This document shows positions 17,534-25,587 of a stretch of DNA of 64,000 nt, one piece after another; position 1 is the stretch's first letter; every line of letters begins with the position of its first letter. The position numbers and the translations under genes were made by a program. The DNA is from Methanobacteriota archaeon (GTDB lineage Archaea > Halobacteriota > Methanosarcinia > Methanosarcinales > Methanosarcinaceae): the NCBI GenBank assembly GCA_023399215.1, contig JAEWQJ010000023.1:37547-101546 (forward strand), read 5' to 3'. The notes beneath the pieces were generated by a model. That model was not told the origin of the DNA. It made no database searches and saw nothing but the letters and a program-made list of their open reading frames with translations.

Positions 17534-17545
17534 AAATTATATAAA
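17534..17545 (+). promoter_or_regulatory. TATA box of the hyp operon
   Basis: AATTATATAAAT lies 37-48 bp before the hypC ATG, giving a predicted start near 17567 and a short leader containing the GAGGAA ribosome-binding site. Inferred from consensus and spacing. Confidence 0.55.
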
Positions 17546-17581
17546 TTAATAGGATTTTAAAAGAAAAGAGTTCGAGGAAAC

Positions 17582-17842
17582 ATGTGTATAGCTATTCCTG
17601 GGAAAGTAAAATCCATTGTAAATGAGAATACTGCAACGATTGACATGGGCGGAATCTGCAGAGATGTGAATATGGACCTTATGGGAGGCGCAAATGAATC
17701 CCTGATAGGGAGACACTTTCTTGTCCATGTTGGATATGCAATAGCCGAAATCTCGGAAGAAGAAAGCGAAGAAACAATGCACCTTCTCAAACAGATTGCT
17801 GGACTTGAAGAGATAGATACACCCGAAAGCGAATCTATCTAA
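17582..17842 (+). CDS. hypC: Hydrogenase maturation chaperone HypC
   Basis: This 86-residue protein begins MCIAIPG, the invariant HypC/HybG start whose Cys2 binds the Fe(CN)2CO precursor. The body has the DMGGICRDVNMDLM strand and the GxxFLVHVGYAI motif typical of the family. HypC works with HypD to assemble and carry the Fe centre to the large subunit. GAGGAAAC precedes the ATG. It is the first gene of hypCDABE, divergent from vht. Confidence 0.95.
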   Translation: MCIAIPGKVKSIVNENTATIDMGGICRDVNMDLMGGANESLIGRHFLVHVGYAIAEISEEESEETMHLLKQIAGLEEIDTPESESI

Positions 17843-17861
17843 AAACGGACGCTGATGAAAA

Positions 17862-18959
17862 ATGGAAAACGGGAATTTACCTTCAAAGCCAGCGGTTCCT
17901 GAACTTGAAAGAAGGCTACTGGAAAGAATCAAAGGCTCGAAGAAACCGCTTCGCATAATGCATGTCTGCGGGACACACGAGCGAACGATAGCAAAATATG
18001 GGTTAAGGAGTATCCTTCCGAAAAATATCGAGGTAATAAGCGGCCCTGGATGCCCTGTTTGTGTGACTCCTGAAGAAGATATTAATATTGCAATTGCCCT
18101 TGCGAAAAGTGGGGCAACCGTTGTTACTTTTGGAGACATGATGCGGGTTCCTGGTTCGGCAGAAAGTTTGCTGGATGCGAAGTCTGAAGGGGCAAATGTA
18201 AAGATGGTATATAGTATTGACGATGCAATTGCCCTTGCAGAAAAAAAGCCAGAACTTGAAGTAGTCTTTTTTGGAATAGGCTTTGAGACGACAGTTCCCG
18301 CAAATGCAGCTGCTCTTTTAAGAAAGACCCCCGAAAACTTCAGCCTTCTTACCTCGCAGAAACAAACCCCTCCTGCAGTCGAATTCCTTGCAAGGGATGC
18401 AGACGTTGATGCCTTTATAGCTCCTGGGCATGTGGCAACTATAATAGGCACAAAACCTTTTGAGTCTCTTGCAGAAAAAGGCTTTCCTGTTGCCGTAAGT
18501 GGGTTTGAACCAGGAGATATTCTCCTTGGAATAAACCTGTTACAAATGCAAGCAGAGGAAGGAATCTCAAGGGTAGATAACGGCTACCCGAGAGCTGTAA
18601 AACCTGAAGGGAACCAGATTGCCCTTAAAATAATGAATGAAGTATTTGAAACCTCAGACTCTGAGTGGCGAGGTATAGGAAAGATAGAGAATTCAGGGCT
18701 TGTGCTCAGGAAAGAGTTTGAGGAAAAGGACGCTGCAAAAAAGTACGAAGACCTGTATGCTTCTGCTCTTGAAGATGTCCGAAAGAAAACAGGAGGAAAA
18801 GACAAAAAACGCTGTATCTGCGCAGCTATCCTTACAGGAAAAGCAAAGCCTTCCCAGTGCCCGAATTTCGGTCAGGAATGTACCCCGAAAAGTCCTGCAG
18901 GCCCCTGTATGGTAAGCCAGGAAGGTATGTGTTATAACTGGTTCAGGTACTCAAGATAA
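17862..18959 (+). CDS. hypD: Hydrogenase Fe-S maturation protein HypD
   Basis: This 365-residue protein shows all HypD signatures: MHVCGTHE near residue 30, GPGCPVCVTPEEDI near 60, FGDMMRVPGS near 88, and a C-terminal cysteine set (CICAAILTGKAKPSQCPNF, C-x5-C, C-x7-C-M) that holds its [4Fe-4S] cluster. HypD is the scaffold on which CN and CO ligands are added to iron, with HypC and HypE. It follows hypC by 19 bp. Length is normal for the family. Confidence 0.95.
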   Translation: MENGNLPSKPAVPELERRLLERIKGSKKPLRIMHVCGTHERTIAKYGLRSILPKNIEVISGPGCPVCVTPEEDINIAIALAKSGATVVTFGDMMRVPGSAESLLDAKSEGANVKMVYSIDDAIALAEKKPELEVVFFGIGFETTVPANAAALLRKTPENFSLLTSQKQTPPAVEFLARDADVDAFIAPGHVATIIGTKPFESLAEKGFPVAVSGFEPGDILLGINLLQMQAEEGISRVDNGYPRAVKPEGNQIALKIMNEVFETSDSEWRGIGKIENSGLVLRKEFEEKDAAKKYEDLYASALEDVRKKTGGKDKKRCICAAILTGKAKPSQCPNFGQECTPKSPAGPCMVSQEGMCYNWFRYSR

Positions 18960-18972
18960 GGAGGCAACAGAG

Positions 18973-19374
18973 TTGCATGAATTGTCTATTGCATGTGAAA
19001 TTTTCGAGCAGGTAATGGCTACTGCCAAAGAGCACGGAGCCACGGAAGTTAAGCACGTAACCCTTCAGATGGGAAGACTATCCCATACTAATCCAGAACA
19101 ACTTAGTTTCTGTTTTAACGTCCTTGCAGAGGAAAGTATTGCCAAAGATGCGGATCTTATTGTAGAAATGATACCGCCCTCCCTTGAATGCGAATGTGGA
19201 TACACGGGAGCAGTAGACGAAAAAAAGATACGAGAGAACTGTGAATTCGAAAGCGAACTTCTGGCTTATGCGGCAGTTATGGAATGCCCAGTCTGCGGAA
19301 AGCCTGCCCAGCTTACAGGCGGAAGAGAGCTGATAATTAAAAGTATCGAGATCGAAACTGAAAACCAGGATTGA
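18973..19374 (+). CDS. hypA: Hydrogenase nickel incorporation protein HypA
   Basis: This 133-residue protein starts MHELSIACEI; His2 with the N-terminal amine binds nickel in HypA. The zinc site is formed by C-E-C near residue 75 and CPVC near 111-114, with an unusually long insert between the pairs that also holds an extra Cys, as in other archaeal HypA. The start codon is TTG at 18973, placed by the obligatory M-H-E start and by AAGGAGG upstream. It delivers nickel with HypB. It lies 13 bp after hypD. Confidence 0.93.
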   Translation: MHELSIACEIFEQVMATAKEHGATEVKHVTLQMGRLSHTNPEQLSFCFNVLAEESIAKDADLIVEMIPPSLECECGYTGAVDEKKIRENCEFESELLAYAAVMECPVCGKPAQLTGGRELIIKSIEIETENQD

Positions 19375-19427
19375 ACCTCAAAAAGGTAAAAAAATAAAAA
19401 ATAATTCCCCAAGTGATGTTTATGTTA

Positions 19428-20090
19428 ATGCATGTAATTGATATGGGACATGATGTCTACAAAGCAAATGATAAAGTTGCTGAAAAAAACAGAAAGAAAC
19501 TTGACAAGTATCAGGTTTTCTCGGTAAATGTTATGGGTGCAATCGGATCAGGAAAGACCACTCTGATTGAAGAAGCTATCAGGCAACTTAAGGATAAGTA
19601 TAGGATAGCTGTGATCGCAGGGGACGTAATCGCAGAAATGGATTCTTCCCGTTTCAGAAAACTCGATATCCCTACTATTCCCGTAAATACTGGAAAAGAG
19701 TGCCACCTTGATGCAAAACTGGTGGAAAAAGCCCTGGATGAGATCGATCTTAGTAACACGGATCTCCTTCTAATTGAGAACGTAGGCAACCTTATCTGCC
19801 CTGTGGACTTCAAACTGGGAGAACACCTGAGGGTCGTAATCGTGAGTGTTACCGAGGGAGACGACATTATTCTCAAACACCCCATGATATTCAAGACTTC
19901 AGATCTTGCAGTGATAAATAAAGTGGATATTGCACACGCGGTTGATGTCGATGCCGAAAAAATGAGAGACGATATTCTTTCCTTAAAACCAAATGTGCCG
20001 GTTATCTTGACCTCAAAGCATGACTGGGAAAGCCTGGAAACCTGGATTAGCTTTATCGAGCTTGGAGTTAAAGAAGCTCAGAATAGATAA
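19428..20090 (+). CDS. hypB: Hydrogenase nickel incorporation GTPase HypB
   Basis: This protein of about 220 residues is a SIMIBI-class GTPase. It has the P-loop GAIGSGKT (about residues 37-44), the metal-site region GKECHLDA, ENVGNLICPVDF (switch and Walker B area) and INKVDIA (guanine specificity). There is no N-terminal His-rich nickel store. ATG 19428 (MHVIDMGHD) is preferred because homologs begin there; GTG 19413, ATG 19416 and ATG 19422 are in-frame alternatives and none has a good ribosome-binding site. HypB dimerises and drives nickel transfer from HypA to the large subunit. Confidence 0.92.
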   Translation: MHVIDMGHDVYKANDKVAEKNRKKLDKYQVFSVNVMGAIGSGKTTLIEEAIRQLKDKYRIAVIAGDVIAEMDSSRFRKLDIPTIPVNTGKECHLDAKLVEKALDEIDLSNTDLLLIENVGNLICPVDFKLGEHLRVVIVSVTEGDDIILKHPMIFKTSDLAVINKVDIAHAVDVDAEKMRDDILSLKPNVPVILTSKHDWESLETWISFIELGVKEAQNR

Positions 20091-20269
20091 AGGCAAGGTT
20101 AAAGAGAATTAAGGTAACCAGGTTAAAGAGAATTAATTCGAGCCAGGGTTAATGAGGATAAAGTTAGAAATCAGATTAAAGGGAATTAACTCGAGGCTCG
20201 AACTAAGAAGATTTAAAGTAGATTGAGAAGATCCAGAAGGGTTTAAAAGGCGGAAAAAAGGAGACTTAT

Positions 20270-21313
20270 ATGAAATCAAATACCATTTCTCTTGAGCACG
20301 GTGCAGGCGGAGAGGTTATGCAGGCACTCATAGGAGAAATAATTCTTAAAAACTTTCATAATAAAAGTGCAGGCTCAATTGGACTCGAATGTCTTGATGA
20401 TGGGTCCACAGTCAGGCTTGAAAGCTTCAACAACGAATGCGAACTCGTAATGACTACTGACAGTCACGTGATTACACCTGCCTTTTTCCCGAATACCAAT
20501 ATAGGAAGGCTTGCAGTTTCAGGCACTGTCAATGACCTTACGGTTATGGGAGCAAAGCCCCTTGCCCTTACCTGTGCAGTCATAGTCCCTGAAGGTTTTC
20601 CACTCAAGGAGTTTGAGGAAATAATTAAAACAATGGACAAAACAGCTGCAGAGGTTGGTGTACCTATAATAACAGGCGATACTAAAACCGTGGAGAAAAC
20701 TGCGCTTGATTCGATTATCCTGAACACTGCAGGCCTTGGAATTACGGATAGCCCTGTAAGAGACTCAGGACTTCAGCCCGGAGACAAAATTCTGGTCACA
20801 GGCACTATTGGCGACCACGGAATCTCGCTTATGGCTCACAGGGAAGGTTTTGACTTTGATACCGACCTTGCCTCAGATTCAGCCCCACTCTGGAAACTCA
20901 TAGAACCACTTCTGAAACTCAGAACCCCGAAGGGGGAACCCGTAATCACGGCAATGAAAGACCCGACCCGCGGAGGGCTTGCAAATGCCCTGAACGAGAT
21001 GGCAGAAAAATCCGGAGCAGGCATTCTTATTGAAGAAGACTGGATTCCTTTCAAACCAGCCGTTTCCGCAGCCTGTGAAATGCTGGGCCTGGATCCCCTT
21101 GAGGTTGCAAATGAAGGAAAGGCAGTTATCGGAGTCAAACCCGGTTTTGAAGAAGAAGTGCTTTCAATCCTGAGACAGCACCCTTACGGTAGGGACGCAG
21201 CTGTTATAGGAGAAGTCACTCCAGACAAGAAAGAAGTAGTCCTGAGAAACCGTTTCGGTGGCATGCGTTTTGTAGATATACCTGCCGGAGACCCGATTCC
21301 CAGAGTATGCTAA
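20270..21313 (+). CDS. hypE: Carbamoyl dehydratase HypE
   Basis: This 347-residue protein is of the PurM/ThiL fold family. It has an N-terminal LEHGAGGEVM, the central DPTRGGLANALNE motif, and the essential C-terminal PRVC, whose Cys347 carries the thiocarboxamide dehydrated to thiocyanate for the CN ligand. A 180-bp spacer separates it from hypB, and GGAGA lies just before the ATG, so it may have its own expression level. Its partner HypF, the carbamoyl transferase, is not encoded in this window. Confidence 0.95.
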   Translation: MKSNTISLEHGAGGEVMQALIGEIILKNFHNKSAGSIGLECLDDGSTVRLESFNNECELVMTTDSHVITPAFFPNTNIGRLAVSGTVNDLTVMGAKPLALTCAVIVPEGFPLKEFEEIIKTMDKTAAEVGVPIITGDTKTVEKTALDSIILNTAGLGITDSPVRDSGLQPGDKILVTGTIGDHGISLMAHREGFDFDTDLASDSAPLWKLIEPLLKLRTPKGEPVITAMKDPTRGGLANALNEMAEKSGAGILIEEDWIPFKPAVSAACEMLGLDPLEVANEGKAVIGVKPGFEEEVLSILRQHPYGRDAAVIGEVTPDKKEVVLRNRFGGMRFVDIPAGDPIPRVC

Positions 21314-21805
21314 AAATCATCAGGCACTAGCCGAGATTGATTTAAGATACTATTGGAATTGAGTTTTGACGTAAAGTTGTTTCCTCTCGTTTAATTGGAT
21401 TTACTTTTACTTTTTATTTTTACTTTTGATTTTTACTTTTGATTTTTACTTTTGATTTTATGTTACATTTTTATCTCATTTTTACTTCACTTTCTCATTT
21501 CATTCTCTATTTTTCGTCTCTATTTTTCATTATCTCGTTTTCAGTCCCTATTTTTCAGTATCTCGTTTTCAGTCTCTATTTTTCATTATCTCGTTTTCAG
21601 TTTACATTTTCAGACAGATCTAAGCTACGAGTATCAAATAATGTTTAAAAGTAAAATATCTTATAGAAATTTGTAGTATAATGACAAAATAAGTTGAGAA
21701 AGTTTTAAGAATAAGGCAGTCAGAGAAAAAACAACAATTTATAGAAGTATCCCAGGTAAATCTATTGAGCAGGAAAGTTACTGAAAATAGAAAGGAAGCA
21801 AAGAT
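21314..21805. other. Intergenic region with T-rich low-complexity sequence
   Basis: About 490 bp downstream of hypE. The first half is an extreme T-rich run on the plus strand (TTTTTACTTTTGA-type steps, 21405-21480), followed by the 28-bp tandem repeat listed separately. T-rich stretches directly after an operon are consistent with archaeal termination. The two plus-strand ORFs here are low-complexity artefacts. Confidence 0.5.
21515..21598. repeat. 28-bp tandem repeat, three copies
   Basis: Units at 21515-21542, 21543-21570 and 21571-21598 share the core CTATTTTTCATTATCTCG with few changes. A fourth, broken unit follows. The copies are directly abutting, so this is a minisatellite, not a CRISPR. 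Confidence 0.8.
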
Positions 21806-22153
21806 ATGAACCGAGACCCAATTGTGGAACAGGAACTATGGCGTTCATTTCCAATATACTTTGTATCTTTTTTGATAGTTGGAACCCTGGATCGCGTGGG
21901 ATACATATCAGTAGGAGGTATTGCAACTTTTATTCTGGCCTTTATTATAACATTAATTCATTTCGTACTTATGGTCAGATACAGGAGAAAAGAGCAGTTA
22001 ACAGATCCTTCAATCTCTTTAATAATAGATCATTTACTTCAATCAAAAAATCCTGAAAGAAGAAACAGTACACACCCAGAATTCGGGAATAATTTCCTTT
22101 CTGTTTTGACAATCCTGGTGATTGCATACCTTATTTACCGTTATGCAGTTTAA
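21806..22153 (+). CDS. Small membrane protein of unknown function
   Basis: This 115-residue protein has two adjacent hydrophobic segments (about 14-30 and 36-56), a basic stretch (RYRRKEQ), a polar loop of ~40 residues and a third hydrophobic segment at the C-terminus (about 95-111). GGAAGC precedes the ATG. I do not recognise the family. It stands alone downstream of hypE and may be real because its hydrophobic pattern is orderly and the frame has good codon structure. Confidence 0.55.
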   Translation: MNRDPIVEQELWRSFPIYFVSFLIVGTLDRVGYISVGGIATFILAFIITLIHFVLMVRYRRKEQLTDPSISLIIDHLLQSKNPERRNSTHPEFGNNFLSVLTILVIAYLIYRYAV

Positions 22154-22478
22154 TTAAGAGAATTTAGTAAAATTCACTTTTGAGACAATCCCAAAAGCAA
22201 GAGGCCTTAAAAAAGTGTAATTACTTAGAAAAAGAGGAGATCCTGTTCTGAAACAAAGTAATTTCCACTTAATCGTTCTATTTTTTTGATTTTTATAAAA
22301 ATATAAGGTGAAGATACAATTATTATCGACAACAATTTTCGTTATAAGAAGCCTGAATGAAACTTTTGAGGTTTATGAAGAACGAAGTTTCCTGATAAAA
22401 GGAATTAAAACCGAAAAATGATATAATCAATTTCCGGATAATAAGAAAAATAATGTTTGAAAAGAAGGAGATATAATT
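22154..22478. other. Intergenic region before the carbonic anhydrase gene
   Basis: AT-rich, 325 bp, no gene seen. GAAGGAGAT just before 22479 is the ribosome-binding site of the next gene. A TATA-like ATGATATAATC near 22417-22428 is a possible promoter. Confidence 0.45.
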
Positions 22479-23006
22479 ATGATAATGGATTTTAAAGGCA
22501 AAAGCCCGAAAATCTCGGAGACGGCTTTTATTGCGGATTCTGCAGATGTTATAGGGGATATTGAAATCGGGGACTCATCAAGTGTATGGTTTAATGCCGT
22601 ACTTCGCGGAGACAGGAATAAGATAAAAATCGGGAGCCGGACAAGTATCCAGGATAATGTGGTAATTCATGCTGACTCTGAGAACGGAGTTCAGATCGGG
22701 AATAATGTAACTGTGGGACACGGAGCTGTGCTTCACGGATGCAGAATCGAAAACAATGTACTTATAGGGATGAACTCTACAGTATTGAACGGGGCTGAGA
22801 TAGGAAGAAATTCTATTGTGGGTGCAAATGCGCTGATTTCTGAAGGGAAGAAATTTCCAGAGAACAGCCTGATAATTGGAGTCCCAGGGAAGGTAAAGAG
22901 GGAAATTGAGAAATCCGAGATTGAAGCTATAGCAGAAAACGCTGCAGAATATGTGGAGTTTGTCAGAGAGTACAGGGAAGAAGTAAAAAATAGACAAAAG
23001 AAGTAA
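22479..23006 (+). CDS. Gamma-class carbonic anhydrase family protein (CamH-like)
   Basis: This 175-residue left-handed beta-helix protein is built from hexapeptide repeats (IGDIEIGD, IGSRTSIQDNV, IGNNVTVGHG, IGMNSTVLNG and so on) and closes with a C-terminal helix. The three metal-binding histidines of the gamma-carbonic anhydrase family are present (His64, His81, His86). It lacks the N-terminal signal and acidic loop of Cam, so it belongs to the CamH type, reported to be active in Methanosarcina. Role: interconversion of CO2 and bicarbonate in the cytoplasm. GAAGGAGAT lies before ATG 22479. It is a single gene. Confidence 0.85.
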   Translation: MIMDFKGKSPKISETAFIADSADVIGDIEIGDSSSVWFNAVLRGDRNKIKIGSRTSIQDNVVIHADSENGVQIGNNVTVGHGAVLHGCRIENNVLIGMNSTVLNGAEIGRNSIVGANALISEGKKFPENSLIIGVPGKVKREIEKSEIEAIAENAAEYVEFVREYREEVKNRQKK

Positions 23007-23245
23007 AAATGTAGGAATAAAAATATATATTATTTGAATATTCACATTTTTTGCTACCTCAGATCTTTGCGGTAATAGATGCATACAGGCTGATAAAAAG
23101 ACAAAGTTATGAGATAGAGAAGCAGACAAGTAAAATGTCAGTATGATTATTGCAGATACCCTATTAAACTAAAAGAAAAACCATTTCTCTTTTAATAGTT
23201 TAAAATTTATCAGAATATACGAACTCGTCATGGAGACAAACAGAA

Positions 23246-23665
23246 ATGAGGAACATAAACATCCTGTACTATGGAAAAGTGAAGCCGATAGATGTATACG
23301 AAAGCATGTTTGAATACATAAAAAGTTCCGGTACTTCGGATTGCGAGAAAGAGTACATTGAAGGCCAGCCTGACTATTTTGTAGAAAAGTGGCAGATAGA
23401 ACTGGACAGTGAGATATGTTTTGCATATGATCCATTGAAAGATGCAGGAGAGCTCGAGAGCGATGGGCAAAGTTATACCCGTATAGGTAGGGAGTTAAAC
23501 GAGTTAAGTTATGTTCCCACTGACAGCCTATCTGATATTCTGTATATTATCTATCACTGCGACCATAACATGCGAAAATGTAACTGCATCAACGAAATCT
23601 TCCAGACAAAAGAAGAAGCAGAAAAGAGAGCAAATGAGCTTAGAGGAAAAAGTGATCTCTCCTGA
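23246..23665 (+). CDS. Hypothetical protein, 139 residues
   Basis: A soluble acidic protein with no recognised domain. Visible features are a strand-like start (RNINILYYGKVKP), and a C-terminal part with Cys and His (YHCDHNMRKCNC, about 107-118) that could bind a metal, followed by a charged helix (TKEEAEKRANELR). GGAGA lies at good spacing before the ATG at 23246. The opposite-strand ORFs are shadows. Function unknown. Confidence 0.55.
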   Translation: MRNINILYYGKVKPIDVYESMFEYIKSSGTSDCEKEYIEGQPDYFVEKWQIELDSEICFAYDPLKDAGELESDGQSYTRIGRELNELSYVPTDSLSDILYIIYHCDHNMRKCNCINEIFQTKEEAEKRANELRGKSDLS

Positions 23666-23832
23666 TCTTCCTTACTGCAGGAAATATCAGAAACAAAAAT
23701 CTGAAAACAAAGCAGCCATATTTACAGGTAGAATTGCCTGACCTGTGATATCAGTGGCTTACTACGTTTTGCGAGTGACAATGCCTAAAATATACCAGCA
23801 ATTCCACAGCTTGCCTGGAAAGTTTTAAAAAA

Positions 23833-24126
23833 TTATACATTTCCTGAGACTGCATTCCTCAGGCAGGTTTCCCAGTCTTCAGGGTTGTCCATATTATCGC
23901 ACTGCCACTCAAATTCACGTCTTGCAAGCCTGATGGTTGCACGTGCTTTTTTGAGTGGAACCAGCTCTTTTCCGACATCGCCAACTCCTCCGACGTCCAG
24001 GCAGCTTACGATATCGATCATAAACTTTTCAAGGATCTCTGGCGGTATCGATTCGTTCCTTGCATGGATTTCTGTGCATTTTGCAAGATATTCTGCAAGT
24101 ACTCGGATCAGTTTCGTGTCACGCAT
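23833..24126 (-). CDS. Small hypothetical protein, 97 residues
   Basis: The predicted start is ATG 24126 (MRDTKLIRVLAEYLAKC) because AAAGGAG precedes it at proper spacing; an upstream TTG would add seven residues. The protein is mainly helical and charged, with DNPEDWETCLRNAV near the C-terminus. I do not recognise the family. It is a single gene, convergent with the 23246 gene. Confidence 0.55.
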   Translation of the reverse strand: MRDTKLIRVLAEYLAKCTEIHARNESIPPEILEKFMIDIVSCLDVGGVGDVGKELVPLKKARATIRLARREFEWQCDNMDNPEDWETCLRNAVSGNV

Positions 24127-24499
24127 AATTGTAACTCCTTTGTACAATATAAGTGGGGCAATTCACCTCGTCACACTGGGCTTTAGATTTGATAATCAAA
24201 ACAATTATGACATTAATAAAAATGCAGACATATCTTCCTGAATTCAGCCCAGGATACCTCAATCCTGATTTTCCAGGGACAGTACCTCAAACAGCAATTA
24301 AAAATATGTATTTTCGAAGCTTAAAGCTTTCTAAATAATCGTATTTGAGAGAGATTATGTACATTTGAACACTAGCTGAAAGATTATAGTTTAGTGTAAA
24401 GTGTCTTTTCTATTACTTTCTATTACTTTCTATTACTTTCTACTATAGAAGTTATGAAATAAATTTATAATTGAAATTCTTAATCTTCTTTTTAGTATA
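24127..24499. other. Intergenic region with a 10-bp tandem repeat
   Basis: No gene seen. About three copies of CTATTACTTT lie at roughly 24410-24443. The open frames in 24153-24338 are spurious. Confidence 0.45.
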
Positions 24500-24945
24500 A
24501 ATTTCCCTTTGATACCCATCTTATTACCCAGGATATCCAAAATTGCGGAACATAACCTTAATTTATTAGAGCCGCTGAAATTATCGAATTCCCGCCTTAA
24601 GAAAAAAGAGCAACTTCCTGAGGATTCTCTAACAACTATTGCTTTGTGTCATGACGTCTGTAAGAAAGGATTATATGTTGGAGATTATGGAAATTACCGG
24701 ACGTTACAGGGACATCCTACAAATAATAAACATTAAGTTCTTTCTATTGAAAAGATTAAGAAATACATAAAACTGACACGTATCGAGAGGGACATAATCC
24801 TGTATCATATGAGCTGTTTTCATGCTATGAATATGGTATGGAATATACCCCAGAGGATTTGATGAGAGCTATAAAAAACACACTCTTGTACAGATTTTTG
24901 CGGCCATTGATATGGAAGAAACCCATTGGCAAAGATAAAAATCAA
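24500..24945 (+). pseudogene. Decayed HD-domain (phosphohydrolase-type) gene
   Basis: Coding remnants run across several frames in one direction. The first frame gives ALCHDVCKKGLYVGDYG (an HD motif, ending at a stop near 24736). The next gives VLSIEKIKKYIKLTRIERD and ILYHM (24738-24860). The next gives CYEYGMEYTPEDLMRAIKN (about 24825-24890), and the last gives VQIFAAIDMEETHWQR (about 24890-24940). Joined, these follow the order HD, GHP, helix, YHM, AxDMEE known in small HD-superfamily proteins. At least three frameshifts are present, so no full product can form. The intact ancestor was probably a nucleotide phosphohydrolase-like protein, which is inference. Confidence 0.7.
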
Positions 24946-24998
24946 GCAACCCACTGGCAAAGATAAAAAATATTTCTCTTCTTGATATAGATCGTCGT

Positions 24999-25080
24999 AT
25001 CAGTTATTTCAGTATCAGTTATCTAAATATCAGTTATTTCAATATCAGTTATCTAAATATCAGTTATCTAAATATCAGTT
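24999..25080. repeat. 15-bp tandem repeat, about 5.5 copies
   Basis: Units ATCAGTTATCTAAAT and ATCAGTTATTTCAAT alternate from 24999, ending in a partial unit at 25074-25080. It lies between the HD pseudogene and the 25095 gene. No function apparent. Confidence 0.8.
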
Positions 25081-25094
25081 TGAAATTTTTGGTT

Positions 25095-25316
25095 TTATAT
25101 TCCTTTTCTGCCTTTCTTAAACAAGAAAATATACAGGATGGGTAAAATGCCTGCAGTATTCAAAACGAGTATAGCGATAAACCAGTATTTCTGAGATTCC
25201 CGTGCTGCCTTCCATAAAGCGATACCTTTCCAGACAAGCTCCCAAAGTACCAGAACGAAGATAAAGGACAGATATTGCGGATTTGTTTGAAGCGAAAGAA
25301 AAGAAGTGTCTACCAT
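25095..25316 (-). CDS. Small two-helix membrane protein (DUF5652-like)
   Basis: This 73-residue protein has two hydrophobic helices (about 15-35 and 45-66) and the motif WELVWKGIALWKAAR, followed by QKYWFIAILVLNT and a basic end. This pattern matches small membrane proteins grouped as DUF5652 in archaea and some bacteria. Function unknown. ATG at 25316 follows GAGAGGGAAA. It stands alone. Confidence 0.65.
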   Translation of the reverse strand: MVDTSFLSLQTNPQYLSFIFVLVLWELVWKGIALWKAARESQKYWFIAILVLNTAGILPILYIFLFKKGRKGI

Positions 25317-25587
25317 TTTCCCTCTCTATAATTTTTCCTTTATAACAATATTATATTAAAAGTTAAATAACTTCGTACATCAGGATTGTTATTATTACAG
25401 TTTCAACTAAAAAATGACGGACTTGCTAGCTTGAAAAACTCTCTCTTAACAAAAGCTTGATCTGAGTTCTTATTATAGCTTCCTTTTAACTTCTTTATTT
25501 CGAAAAGTCTTGAATTTCTTTTTCTATTATCTGCCTTTTTATGCTTTCGCTCTTTATAACTCTTTTTTATACTGTATCTACTTCTTT

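Noticed and set aside
19413..19427. Upstream GTG/ATG starts for hypB
   Set aside because: The added MMFML residues have no match in HypB; MHVIDMGHD is the typical start, though no option has a good ribosome-binding site.
21515..21598. 28-bp repeats suggesting a CRISPR array
   Set aside because: Units abut with no spacers and no cas genes are near, so it is a simple tandem repeat.
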